From Gammaproteobacteria bacterium (GTDB lineage Bacteria; Pseudomonadota; Gammaproteobacteria; Pseudomonadales; Pseudohongiellaceae): DNA of 64,000 nucleotides. A program made the position numbers and the translations under genes. Below, one piece after another: positions 50,987 to 59,544 of the stretch (position 1 is the stretch's first letter; the number at the start of each line of letters is the position of its first letter). The notes below the pieces were generated by a model that had not been told where the DNA came from, did no database searches, and saw nothing but the letters and a program-made list of their open reading frames with translations. The DNA lies in NCBI GenBank assembly GCA_018401885.1, contig JAGYKB010000012.1, positions 1-64,000 of the forward strand, written 5' to 3'.

Positions 50987-51731
50987 CGCAGGGTACCTCT
51001 CCTAGATAAGCTTCTTGCACCCGCTTGTTGCCGCGAATATTTTCGGGTGTGTCGGTTGCTATAATTTCGCCGTAAACCAAGACACTTATGCGATCTGCAA
51101 TATCAAAAACTATGTTCATGTCATGTTCGACCATGATGAGCGTTTTGCCTTCTGTGATTCGTCGAATCAGCGCAACCGCATTTTCGGCTTCACTATTGCT
51201 CATGCCTGCGACGGGCTCGTCGAGCATAATTAATTCTGCTCCGCTCGCGACAGCAACGCCAAGCTCGAGCGCACGCTGCTGAGCGTAAGCGAGTTCGCCA
51301 CTAGGCAACTGGGCTTTTTCACTTAGCCCGATCTGTTCGAGTATGTCGAATGCCTTTTCGTTAAGCTTTTTTTGACGTCCTACCAGCTGCCAAAAAGAAT
51401 ATCGGTAGCCTTCGGACCAGAGTAGTGCGCAGCGAATGTTTTCGAAGACACTCATGCGCGGGAAAATGTTGGTAACCTGAAAGCTTCTGGCAATTCCGCG
51501 ACGAGCGATTTCATAGGGGGGAAGATTGTGAATTGACTTTCCTTGAAAGCCGATTGCACCAGAGCTTACGTTGTAGCGTCCGGAGATAAGGTGGAAAAGT
51601 GTCGATTTTCCCGCGCCATTGGGGCCTATTATTGCGTGTTTCTCGCCAGCCTCGATGTCGAGTGAAACGTCATTGATTATGCAAGTCGAACCGAAGCTCT
51701 TGCAGACAGCATCGAGAGTCAGAAGGCTCAT
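50979..51731 (-). CDS. livG: Branched-chain amino acid-type ABC transporter ATPase LivG
   Basis: A 250-residue ABC ATPase. Walker A is GPNGAGKSTLF near 36, the Q loop is RSFQVTNIFP, the signature-like GELAYAQQRALELGVAVA is the LivG form, and Walker B is LIMLDEPVAGM. The C-terminal GEIIATDTPENIRGNKRVQEAYLGE is the LivG tail. It overlaps livF by 8 nt and livM by 4 nt, consistent with a coupled operon. Confidence 0.93.
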   Translation of the reverse strand: MSLLTLDAVCKSFGSTCIINDVSLDIEAGEKHAIIGPNGAGKSTLFHLISGRYNVSSGAIGFQGKSIHNLPPYEIARRGIARSFQVTNIFPRMSVFENIRCALLWSEGYRYSFWQLVGRQKKLNEKAFDILEQIGLSEKAQLPSGELAYAQQRALELGVAVASGAELIMLDEPVAGMSNSEAENAVALIRRITEGKTLIMVEHDMNIVFDIADRISVLVYGEIIATDTPENIRGNKRVQEAYLGEVPCDA

Positions 51732-52963
51732 TGCGCGTCTCCACCATCATCTGATGTCACGGTGTTGGCGAGCATCCAAGCGGCGTCGAGACGAGGGCGT
51801 GAGAGTTTGACGCCAAGAGCACCGATGCCTGTGAGAGTCAGCAAAATCCCCCAACTAAGCATTGATTCGGCGCCGAGACTCAAACCGAAGTACGGGAGAG
51901 TGTCATCGCCTATGTGGCTGAGTTCGATGAGTCCAACAAACCCTGCTAAGAAAAGCGACGCAGGAATCGCCGTAATTAAATAGGGTAGTATGAGGATTCC
52001 TAGTCGACGGTTCTGCCATGCGGTCTGATGCATCATGATGAAGCCTGCGAATCCGCGAGGTAAAAATAGTACGGTGAGTAAAAACATAATGCCTAAGTAG
52101 AGCATCCACATCTCGCTGTAATTACTAAGCAGCGAATTCATTAGCGTTAAGATCACGGCGCCAATGATGGGCCCAATAAAAAAACCGAGCCCTCCGATAT
52201 AGGCCATGAGAAGCACTCGCCCCGACGTGAGAGCGTTAAGATTCTCTTCAGTAATGAACTCATAGTTAATCGCGAAAAGTCCCCCTGCAACGCCCGCGAA
52301 GAGTCCCGCAGCGCAAAACGAGATAAACCTTACCCGCCGCGTGCTGTAGCCGATAAATTCTGCGCGCTCTGGATTATCGCGAACGGCATTTGCCATTCGA
52401 CCCGCAGGTGTTTGCGTAAATAGGCACATAAAAAGTGTGGCAACAAATAACCAGAACGCACCTAAATAGTAGACCTCTGCATCCTGCAAGAACTCTATTC
52501 CAAAAAAAGGTGGGCCATAGGTTCTATCCCCAGTCACGCCGGCTTCTCCGCCGAAAAAATCAGCAAAGATTAGCGAAGATGCTACGATTAGTTCGCCTAT
52601 ACCTAGCGAGATCATGGCGAACACGGTGCCTGATTTACGCGTTGAGAAGCTGCCAATTAAGAGGGCGGCAAGAAACCCCACAGCGCCACCGACGAGAGGG
52701 ATTAGCGTGATAGAAAAGACAATTATTTCATCGGCGATGAGATTGAGCGCATGCACGCTCATAAATCCACCGAGACCAAAATAAACGGCATGCCCAAACG
52801 AAAGCATGCCACCTTGGCCAAGCAGCATGTTGTAGCTCAAGGCAAAGATAATCCATATAGTCATCTGATTGAGGATCGAGATGCCTAATACCGAATCGAA
52901 AATCTGTGGGAGAAGAATAAGCGCGAGCGCGAATCCGAGCCAAGCTGGCAACTGCTTTTTCAT
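51728..52963 (-). CDS. livM: ABC transporter permease LivM-type
   Basis: A 411-residue inner membrane protein with about eleven spans. The first two thirds match LivM: MTIWIIFALSYNMLLGQGGMLSFGHAVYFGLGGF, the loop NAVRDNPERAEFIGYSTRRVRF (EAA-like coupling segment), LLMAYIGGLGFFIGPIIGA. The last ~90 residues (from about 315) form an extra hydrophobic extension, as in longer LivM variants. Order livH, livM, livG, livF on the minus strand is standard. Confidence 0.92.
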   Translation of the reverse strand: MKKQLPAWLGFALALILLPQIFDSVLGISILNQMTIWIIFALSYNMLLGQGGMLSFGHAVYFGLGGFMSVHALNLIADEIIVFSITLIPLVGGAVGFLAALLIGSFSTRKSGTVFAMISLGIGELIVASSLIFADFFGGEAGVTGDRTYGPPFFGIEFLQDAEVYYLGAFWLFVATLFMCLFTQTPAGRMANAVRDNPERAEFIGYSTRRVRFISFCAAGLFAGVAGGLFAINYEFITEENLNALTSGRVLLMAYIGGLGFFIGPIIGAVILTLMNSLLSNYSEMWMLYLGIMFLLTVLFLPRGFAGFIMMHQTAWQNRRLGILILPYLITAIPASLFLAGFVGLIELSHIGDDTLPYFGLSLGAESMLSWGILLTLTGIGALGVKLSRPRLDAAWMLANTVTSDDGGDAQ

Positions 52964-52964
52964 A

Positions 52965-53915
52965 TTATTGTTCTCTATTGCCCATTAGTCCGGTTGGTTT
53001 AATGATCAGCACTAAAACCAAGAGGAGGTAGGGCAGCACCGGAGCGACCTGCGGCAAATTGAGAGTCCACAAGTCGTCGAGCGGGTGACTGCTGTCGAAG
53101 CTTACACCGAACAGATTGAGCAATTCGGGCATACCTACGTCGGCAGCTATCGCATAAGACTGCAATAGCCCGACGAGTAGTGATGCGATCAACGCTCCCG
53201 GTAGGCTACCAAGCCCGCCGATAACTACGACGACAAATACGATGCTACCCAATACCGTCGCCATCCCTGGGAAGGTTGTTAGCACGGGTCCGGCGATTAC
53301 ACCGGCAACACCTGCTAGTGCGGTTCCTACGCCGAATACGCACATAAAGATAAGGGGTACATTGTGACCTAGATTCGCAACCGTCTGTGGATGACTTATT
53401 GATGCCTGAATAATTATTCCTACGCGGCTTCGCGTGAGGATGAAATAGAGGGCTGCGAAAATAAGGCAGGCGATGGCGATCATGAATCCTCGGTAGGCCG
53501 AAAACTCTTGCCCGAAAAGGGAGAAAAGAGCGAAATCAAAAAACTCCGGCGTCTGATAGTTTTTCGTGTCGCGTCCCCAGAAAAGCTGCACAGCTTCTTC
53601 GATCAAAAAGGCAAGGCCAAATGTGAATACTAGCTCGGCTACATGACCCGATTGATGCACACGTCGAAGCCCGTACCGCTCGATTGAGGCGCCGATACAG
53701 CCTACGATGAGCGGGGCGATTAATAGGCCTCCCCAGAAGCCTATGTAAGTACTAAGTGTATAAGCGAAATAGGCACCGAGCATGTAAAAGCTTGCATGGG
53801 CGAAATTCAGCACGCCCATCATGCTGAAGATGAGCGTCAGCCCACTTGCGAGCATAAATAAGAGCAGGCCGGTAACGAGGCCGTTTAGCGTGGCAAAGAC
53901 GAAGACTTCAGCCAT
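52965..53915 (-). CDS. livH: ABC transporter permease LivH-type
   Basis: A 316-residue permease with about eight membrane spans. Diagnostic segments: NGLVTGLLLFMLASGLTLIFSMMGVLNFAHASFYMLGAYFAYTL, SIERYGLRRVHQSGHVAELVFTFGLAFLIEEAVQLFWG and VVVVIGGLGSLPGALIASLLVG. It pairs with LivM to form the channel. The gene lies 1 nt from livM and 2 nt downstream of the broken substrate-binding protein gene. Confidence 0.93.
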   Translation of the reverse strand: MAEVFVFATLNGLVTGLLLFMLASGLTLIFSMMGVLNFAHASFYMLGAYFAYTLSTYIGFWGGLLIAPLIVGCIGASIERYGLRRVHQSGHVAELVFTFGLAFLIEEAVQLFWGRDTKNYQTPEFFDFALFSLFGQEFSAYRGFMIAIACLIFAALYFILTRSRVGIIIQASISHPQTVANLGHNVPLIFMCVFGVGTALAGVAGVIAGPVLTTFPGMATVLGSIVFVVVVIGGLGSLPGALIASLLVGLLQSYAIAADVGMPELLNLFGVSFDSSHPLDDLWTLNLPQVAPVLPYLLLVLVLIIKPTGLMGNREQ

Positions 53916-53917
53916 AG

Positions 53918-55163
53918 TTAACGTCGTGGCCGGCGCATGCGGCAGCTATGATCAGTGATGGTGTCATCTGTGCTGACTTCGTATTCTGTAAAAAGACCGA
54001 AACCTGAGTTGTCGGCGTCGAACTCGATACCTTCGTCGGTCTGTTTTGATATATACAAAGGTTGGAAAAGTTGATGATCCTCGCCGCGCATCCAAAGTTC
54101 GTCACCTGCAATACTCGTGAACCGCATGTCTTCTAGTTTAACAGCGATATCATAGGGGTCAGTGCTTTGGGTTTGCTCCATTGCCTGAACGACCATCATG
54201 AGCGCATTTACCAGTCGCGACTGAGTGATATCTGAGTCGGGATGCTTCGCTTTAAATGCCCGATAGAATTCACGGCGCCCATCGCTTGCAAGGGGATTGG
54301 CTCGGTCTGTGTGGATGAGACGGATACGGTCTTTGCCATCGGCACCCAATGTCGCAGTGATGCCGTCATAGGCGGCATAAAACGTGTAGATTGGCACATT
54401 GAGTCCAGAGTCAATAATCGAGCGCGCGAGCGACACCATGTCGGCGCCAAAATTGCCAGTGACCACGGCGTCGGCCCCAGAGGAGGCAATCTTTGTTACA
54501 TAGGGCGTAAAATCTTTGACCTGACCGATGGGATGAAATTCATTGCCGACGATCTCGATGTCGGGGCGCTTCTCGCCTAGTAGCCTAATCGTGTTGTCGG
54601 CGACCACCTGACCAAAAGAATAGTCTTGACCGATGATGTAAACGCTGCTGAGCTCGTCATTCATCGCAATAAAGTCAGTGAGTACATCTAGCTTCATGAC
54701 GGCATGCGCGTCGAAGCGGAAATGCCAGAAGCTGCACTCTTCGTTGGTCAAAATAGGATCAACCGCCGCATAGTTAATCTGCAGCACCTCTTGGCCAGCA
54801 TTGCGCCGGTTATGCTTCGCGATTGTCTGATTTAATGAGTTGGCTACTGCAGAGCTATTTCCCTGAAAAATTATCCGCAGTTCCTCGCTGACGGCTCGGC
54901 GAAATTGCAATTGAGTCTCGGTTGGGCTTTGCTTAGGTATTCAGGGGCACAATCTCGATCATGCGTCCGCCCAAGATTCCGCCTTTGGAGTTGTAAAATA
55001 GTCTGCAGCGAATTCGGAGACTTTCAAACCGCTAGCTAACCGAGGCAAAAGGTTCCCGAGAGTGGGTCCGCTGAAGCCTAACCTAATGGGCCTTTGCGCG
55101 TTAACCGCGGTGAGGGAGAACGCGTAGGCGACTGCGCCAATCGTGGCTGAGGCAATCTTTCAT
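53918..55163 (-). pseudogene. livK: Liv-type periplasmic substrate-binding protein, 5' end disrupted by frameshifts
   Basis: The track ORF (53918-54910, TTG start, QFRRAVSEELRIIFQGNSSAVA) lacks a signal peptide and the first lobe. Upstream on the same strand is a signal-like frame AYAFSLTAVNAQRPIRLGFSG ending at FAADYF. A stretch NSKGGILGGRMIEIVPLNT lies in another frame, and then KQSPTETQLQFRRAV returns to the first frame. A Met codon (55163) is one base out of frame with the signal peptide. At least two to three single-base disruptions are needed to restore the full binding protein. The C-terminal lobe (to SCRMRRPRR) is intact. Either a recent pseudogene or sequence errors. Confidence 0.8.
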
Positions 55164-55373
55164 ATTGCTGACGCGCTAGTCGATTTGCCCGGAGCTTTGA
55201 GAGCGGTAAAGATCAGGATTCAGTGGACATTGGTCGAAATCCTAACAAGGCGAAGGGCTCGCTTTCTCTAAACGAGACGAATCGTTCGACCTTATCGCAC
55301 CTTAAACGCTGTGCAACAGCGCAATCGTGGGCTGGTCTTGTGTCAGTAATAACGCCTATACACAGTGGATCTA

Positions 55374-55773
55374 GTGACAGTAATGCGCGAAATTAAAGAC
55401 AGTGAAGTGGGAGTTTTCAGCACGCGGGCAAGCGGTCCGGGTGGTCAGAATGTCAACAAAGTGTCGACTGCGGTACAGCTGCGTTTTGACTACTTGCGAG
55501 ATGACTGTTCAGCGCGCAGCGCGAAATGATAAGAGTCACTGCGATGCGCGAATACTCTCCTCGGGTGAGATAGTGATTAAAGCGCAAAGTGCTCGTAGTC
55601 AAGAGAAAAACAAGCAAGATGCACTCAACCGCCTTAACGCGCTGCTTGATAAAGCGACTTCAGTGAAGCTAACGCGGATTGCTACTCAACCGACGCGGGG
55701 CGCGAAGGAGCGTCGACTTGAAGCTAAACGAAATACGTCGGGCAAAAAGTTCAGCAGAGGCGCGGATTCGTGA
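55374..55773 (+). pseudogene. arfB: ArfB/YaeJ-like peptidyl-tRNA hydrolase with GGQ motif, interrupted by two frameshifts
   Basis: The family matches E. coli ArfB, which releases stalled ribosomes. Frame 0 from GTG 55374 or ATG 55383 gives MREIKDSEVGVFSTRASGPGGQNVNKVSTA with the catalytic GGQ, but ends at TGA 55527. A second frame gives EMIRVTAMRE, and a third gives ARILSSGEIVIKAQ and the ORF-track C terminus with PTRGAKERRLEAKRN. Joining the three gives the normal ArfB order at the usual spacing. TAA directly after the TGA excludes selenocysteine. The track start 55402 is therefore an artefact. Confidence 0.82.
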
Positions 55774-56027
55774 CTTGGACTAGATACCTGTTTGCTCTGC
55801 TGTTAGTACTCGGCGAGCCAGGTGAGCAGCGCGAGCTCACTGCGCAGAGTGAAGAGTGCGTCTGCAATCGGGCTTTTAGCTATGTGCACGATACTCTAAG
55901 CGCGTTTGAGGCAACGGGCAGATTGAGCCCAATCCAGGAATCGACGGTGCTGGATATCGAGGCCTTTGTGGTTCTTTCGAAAGCTATAGAATGCAGTTTG
56001 CAGCGATTGAAGGAGAGTCATGCGTGA
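55770..56027 (+). CDS. Hypothetical small protein
   Basis: An 85-residue ORF starting with GTG that overlaps the ArfB stop by 4 nt (GTGA), so translational coupling is possible. A hydrophobic N terminus (YLFALLLVLG) is followed by a soluble, mostly helical part with Cys in EECVCNRAF and IECSLQRL. No family recognised. It lies in a segment with several frame disruptions, so its ends may be affected. Confidence 0.4.
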   Translation: MTWTRYLFALLLVLGEPGEQRELTAQSEECVCNRAFSYVHDTLSAFEATGRLSPIQESTVLDIEAFVVLSKAIECSLQRLKESHA

Positions 56028-56109
56028 AAGCTTAGAACGCTTGAGCTTTAGAATCAAGGCGAACATTGAGCAGGAATTTGCACAAGAGTCGCAGAGGAAA
56101 TTTTGTTGA
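56020..56109 (+). CDS. Possible 29-residue ORF with a strong ribosome binding site
   Basis: ATG 56020 overlaps the preceding ORF by 8 nt and has AAGGAGAG just upstream. The product begins MRESLERLSFRIKANIEQEF, is helical and charged, and stops at 56109. In another frame the DNA continues as GNFVDLASTLRHAVSSLL, so a longer protein interrupted by one indel is possible. Unsupported by any family. Confidence 0.3.
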   Translation: MRESLERLSFRIKANIEQEFAQESQRKFC

Positions 56110-56170
56110 TCTCGCAAGCACCCTCCGCCACGCTGTTAGCAGTCTTCTTGATAGCTCTAGGGCTCACGCA

Positions 56171-56210
56171 ATAAAAAAGCGAAGCGGGCTATAAAAAAGC
56201 GAAGCGGGCT
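56171..56210. repeat. Perfect 20-bp tandem duplication beside the terminator of the UGSC operon
   Basis: ATAAAAAAGCGAAGCGGGCT occurs twice head to tail. The AAAAAAGCGAAG part is one arm of the adjoining hairpin, so the terminator arm itself is duplicated. Confidence 0.92.
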
Positions 56211-57439
56211 ATATCCACTCCATCCACTTCGCTTTTTTCGGCTGCCCGCGAGTTAGTAAACTTCGAACAGACCTCGCCGCGGTTCATGCCGCCACCGACA
56301 CACATTGTGCAAACAACGTATTTGGCGCCGCGACGCTTGCCTTCGATAAGTGCGTGGCCGACCATGCGCGCGCCGCTCATGCCGTAGGGATGGCCAATCG
56401 AAATCGCGCCGCCATTGACGTTGAGAAGCTCGTCGGGGATACCGAGTTTGTCGCGGCAGTAAATAACCTGTACCGCAAACGCTTCGTTAAGTTCCCAAAG
56501 GCCGATATCATCCATTGTTAAGCCGTTAGCTGCCAACAGCTTGGGGATTGCGTAAACAGGACCTATGCCCATTTCATCAGGTTCGAGGCCTGCAACGGCC
56601 ATGCCGCGGTAGGCGCCTAAGGGGTTTAGGCCGCGCTGTTCGGCAAGCTTGCTGTCCATGATGACCGAGGCAGAGGCGCCGTCTGACAGCTGGCTTGCGT
56701 TGCCGGCAGTGATCACGCCGCCCTCGATTACAGGCTTAAGGCCAACGAGACCCTCAAGCGTTGTCGAAGGACGATTACCTTCGTCTTTGTCGAGCATGAT
56801 ATCGTGGACGCTTTGCTGCTTAGTCTCTTTGTCCATGAACAACATCTTGGATGCCATTGGCACGATTTCGTCATCAAACTTGCCGGCTGCCTGCGCGGCT
56901 GCCGTGCGCTGTTGGCTGCGCAGAGAGTATTCGTCCTGCGCATCACGCGAGATGTTGTAGCGGCTAGCGACGACTTCTGCCGTTTGTAGCATCGGCATAT
57001 AGGCATGCTGTGAGCGCGCGACGACATTGGGATCAATTGCGCGATACGCATTGCGATGCTCGTTCTGCACAAGGCTGATTGACTCTAAACCACCGCCGAC
57101 CACGATTGGCATGCCATCAACGATCACCTGCTTGGCAGCGGTCGCTATAGCCATCATGCCCGAGGCGCACTGACGGTCCATGCTCATGCCCGATACGCTT
57201 GAGGGAAGCCCTGCTGCGACGCCCGCTGTGCGGCCGATGTTCTGGCCCGAAGAGCCTTGCTGCATGGCGCAACCCATCACCACGTCTTGGACCTCGGCAG
57301 GATCGATGCCCGCACGCTGAACCGCCGCAGCGATGACGTGGCCGCCCATTGTTGGCGCATCGGTGTCATTGAAAGCGCCGCGGTAGGCCTTGCCGATCGG
57401 GGTTCTCGCCGTGGATACGATTACTGCTTCTCTAGTCAT
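56189..57439 (-). CDS. Acetyl-CoA acetyltransferase-type thiolase with a probable frameshift at its 3' end
   Basis: A thiolase with [14 protein letters not shown] (acyl-accepting Cys near 89), [19 protein letters not shown] (base His) and [11 protein letters not shown] (C-terminal Cys). After CVGGGMNRG the frame reads [18 protein letters not shown] and runs through the terminator to 56189. In the alternative frame the same DNA reads GLFEVY followed by TAA at 56255-56253, the normal end of this family. A single base is therefore probably missing near 56272-56276. The authentic gene likely spans 56253-57439. It is the last gene of the operon with the UGSC selenoprotein, 61 nt upstream. Confidence 0.87.
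   Translation of the reverse strand: MTREAVIVSTARTPIGKAYRGAFNDTDAPTMGGHVIAAAVQRAGIDPAEVQDVVMGCAMQQGSSGQNIGRTAGVAAGLPSSVSGMSMDRQCASGMMAIATAAKQVIVDGMPIVVGGGLESISLVQNEHRNAYRAIDPNVVARSQHAYMPMLQTAEVVASRYNISRDAQDEYSLRSQQRTAAAQAAGKFDDEIVPMASKMLFMDKETKQQSVHDIMLDKDEGNRPSTTLEGLVGLKPVIEGGVITAGNASQLSDGASASVIMDSKLAEQRGLNPLGAYRGMAVAGLEPDEMGIGPVYAIPKLLAANGLTMDDIGLWELNEAFAVQVIYCRDKLGIPDELLNVNGGAISIGHPYGMSGARMVGHALIEGKRRGAKYVVCTMCVGGGMNRGEVCSKFTNSRAAEKSEVDGVDIARFAFL
56193..56238 (-). terminator. Terminator of the 59.9-56.2 kb minus-strand operon
   Basis: On the minus strand AAAAAAGCGAAG (56238-56227) and CTTCGCTTTTTT (56204-56193) form a 12-bp stem with a 22-nt loop, ending in the T run. A second copy of the right arm follows because of the tandem duplication. 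It is placed just after the inferred true thiolase stop at 56253-56255. Confidence 0.75.
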
Positions 57440-57500
57440 GCTGCTGTTTCTCCGGTCTATTAAAAGAAATTTATTAAAGTAAGTTAAATGGTAGTTGTGG

Positions 57501-58022
57501 TTACTCTGCAGCGCAGACTAGCCGTTTAATGTTTTCGATAGCGTCTCTCGCTAGTAGCGTCATCTCTTCATCGCTACGATCTTGTATCGGATGCGGAACG
57601 AAGAGGCTGGCAGGTTTAATTCCCAAAGAGCGCCCCTGCGCCGCTGCCGCGTCGACGAACTCAGTCGAGGCGATAAAGGCTGAGGGAAGTCCACGACTTT
57701 CGAGATTCATGATGTCATGCAAACTGCACGAGGTACACGAACCTCAGTCGGCGAGCCCTTCGATGACCGCGTCGCATTCGACGCTAATCTTTTGAGTGAG
57801 CTCTAACGGAGCGATTCTTGCGAAAGTCGGTTTTGCATAGCGATTAACTTTTGCACCCACAGCGACAAGCTGTCTTTCGACTTCGTCTAAGAACTCCTTT
57901 CCGCGTGGTTTTGAAATATCTAGCAGGCCCACGGTTGCGCCTGCGAGTGTCGCAAGCCTTGGCAGGATTTGCCGCTCAACCGGGCTTAGCTCGGCGGTCG
58001 GGTCAAGCAGAGTAGTGTGCAT
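57501..58022 (-). CDS. UGSC-family selenoprotein (TGA 57744-57746 read as selenocysteine)
   Basis: The track lists two ORFs, 57744-58022 (92 residues) and 57501-57722 (73 residues). They are in the same frame, separated by a single TGA. Reading the TGA as Sec gives one 173-residue protein with [21 protein letters not shown], the U-G-S-C redox motif that names a known selenoprotein family. The downstream half has no ribosome binding site and its track start is a TTG inside the conserved segment. A stem-loop fitting bacterial SECIS rules lies downstream of the TGA, and SelD is encoded in the window. The predicted role is thiol/selenol redox chemistry. It lies 19 nt after the Trx-like gene. Confidence 0.88.
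57716..57730 (-). promoter_or_regulatory. Bacterial SECIS-like stem-loop
   Basis: On the minus strand CGTGCA-GTT-TGCATG forms a 6-bp stem (one G-U) with loop GTT. The loop starts with G, 20 nt after the TGA. Published bacterial SECIS rules ask for a small apical loop with G among its first bases about 16-37 nt after the UGA. Confidence 0.7.
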
Positions 58023-58041
58023 TGCCTTACTCCATTAGTCG

Positions 58042-59496
58042 TTAACTTGATGTTAGTTGTGAGACGAGCTGACTGCCGCGTTCGCCTGATGCTACCCAGC
58101 CACCGATAATCGCTGAAAACATGCCAGCGGTACCACCTAGCGTCACGATATGCAGGCCGTCGTCTCTAAATTTGTTCAATATTTTGTCTTTGAAACGCTC
58201 GGGCATGCCTTCGGCGATTCCGTCGGCGCCGCGCACGATTTCCTCGCCCGGCGTCATTAGATTATTGTACAGGGCTGCGCGCAAATCTGCCTTGGTCCAG
58301 CCGCCTTCTTTGAAAACCCGCCGGTGCTCGGGGCAGACTAGCAGAATCGCGTCTGCCATACCAAATAGCTTGCTATGAGCGACTGTTCTTAGGCTCGCGG
58401 CGAGGCTGAGAGCGAGTGACTCTGGGGTACGAGACTGCTGATCGACGATCCCCTGTAGCCCCTCGCCGGCAAAGAGACTGACGACGGATTCGTTTCTGTT
58501 AAAGCCGCGATCTTGGGCAAGCGTAGGCCAATCGGCATCCGATTCATCTTCGGCGAAGCAGTAACTGTATTTGCCCGGATTACCCATCGTGGCGCGATCG
58601 ATGCCGCCCGGCAGACCGCCGCCAACATTCCGTATGAGTAACTGAAGTGCGCGGCCAATAGTCGCGTTGGCACGGTTGCCTTGTCCCAATGCGTTAATAC
58701 CCGAGTTCATGCCAATAGCTTTGGTAATGGGTCCATTTACAATCACCACCGGTGAAGAAAAATAAGTCGTGCAGAGAAGTCCGTGCATACAAAATTTGTC
58801 TTGCAAGGCGGCTTCAACCGCCGCGAGCACCACTGGGAAGTATTCGGGCTTGCACCCAGCAAGGACCGCGTTGATCGCAACCTTTTCGATACTGCAGGGC
58901 ACATTGTCCGGTGGTATGTTGCCGATTATCTCAGAGGCCGATCTGTCGCTACCCTTGAGCATTCTTATTACTCGCAGGGCAGTGGGCGGCACAACCGGTA
59001 AGCCGTCGCTCCAGCCGCGATCGAAACATGCCTCGAGTTCGTCCTCCGATGACGCTAGCTCTACTTCTCGCGCTTGCAATTCATTCTTGCCGAAGCGCAG
59101 CGCGAGCACCTCGTCCATACCAGGGTCTTGCGTCTTCGAACCACACCCGGGCTTAAACTCGATGAGGGCCTCTCCGAGGGACTGGATACCCGTAAACTCC
59201 CGCCATTCTGCGCGATCCCATCCCACTATTCGTGCCTCATCTCCTGCCGCATCGTGGCGAATGAGGGTCGGAACGATTTCGATGCCAGCGGCATAGGACT
59301 GCTCGAGGTTCCCGTCGTCGACAACCCCTGGCATATCGGGGAAAGTAGGGTCGTCTTGGGTATAGAGGGTGAGAGCTTCGCCTAGCCGCGCAGCAAGTTC
59401 TGAGACGGCGGGGATAACGAGCTGACAGGTTGGACAGTCGCGCTTTAAATACAATGAGTAGCGCGTTGACGCGGCGGATGAAGCGGAAGTAGTCAC
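58042..59496 (-). CDS. Protein with an N-terminal thioredoxin-like CPTC motif and a large uncharacterised domain
   Basis: A 484-residue cytoplasmic protein. The start YSLYLKRDCPTCQLVIPAVSELA has a C-P-T-C redox motif near residues 20-23, followed by IEIVPTLIRHD, which resembles the cis-Pro region of thioredoxin folds. After a linker with PGCGSK (about 117), residues about 145-484 form a domain with GWSDGLPVVPPTALRV, IGNIPPDNVPCSIEKVAINAVLAGC and MGNPGKYSYCF and several conserved Cys. I do not recognise its family. It sits 19 nt upstream of the UGSC selenoprotein, which suggests that it reduces or cooperates with it. Confidence 0.7.
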   Translation of the reverse strand: MTTSASSAASTRYSLYLKRDCPTCQLVIPAVSELAARLGEALTLYTQDDPTFPDMPGVVDDGNLEQSYAAGIEIVPTLIRHDAAGDEARIVGWDRAEWREFTGIQSLGEALIEFKPGCGSKTQDPGMDEVLALRFGKNELQAREVELASSEDELEACFDRGWSDGLPVVPPTALRVIRMLKGSDRSASEIIGNIPPDNVPCSIEKVAINAVLAGCKPEYFPVVLAAVEAALQDKFCMHGLLCTTYFSSPVVIVNGPITKAIGMNSGINALGQGNRANATIGRALQLLIRNVGGGLPGGIDRATMGNPGKYSYCFAEDESDADWPTLAQDRGFNRNESVVSLFAGEGLQGIVDQQSRTPESLALSLAASLRTVAHSKLFGMADAILLVCPEHRRVFKEGGWTKADLRAALYNNLMTPGEEIVRGADGIAEGMPERFKDKILNKFRDDGLHIVTLGGTAGMFSAIIGGWVASGERGSQLVSQLTSS

Positions 59497-59544
59497 TAAG
59501 AATCCTCTTTTACGTGCGGATATGATTGTATGCGCGACCTCTGG

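Noticed and set aside
54910-55163. TGA codons in the LivK leader as selenocysteine
   Set aside because: Binding proteins have no Sec site there, and the expected residues are encoded in the neighbouring frame.
55374-55530. TGA in the ArfB frame as another selenocysteine codon
   Set aside because: It is followed at once by TAA, and the family continues in a different frame, so indels explain it.
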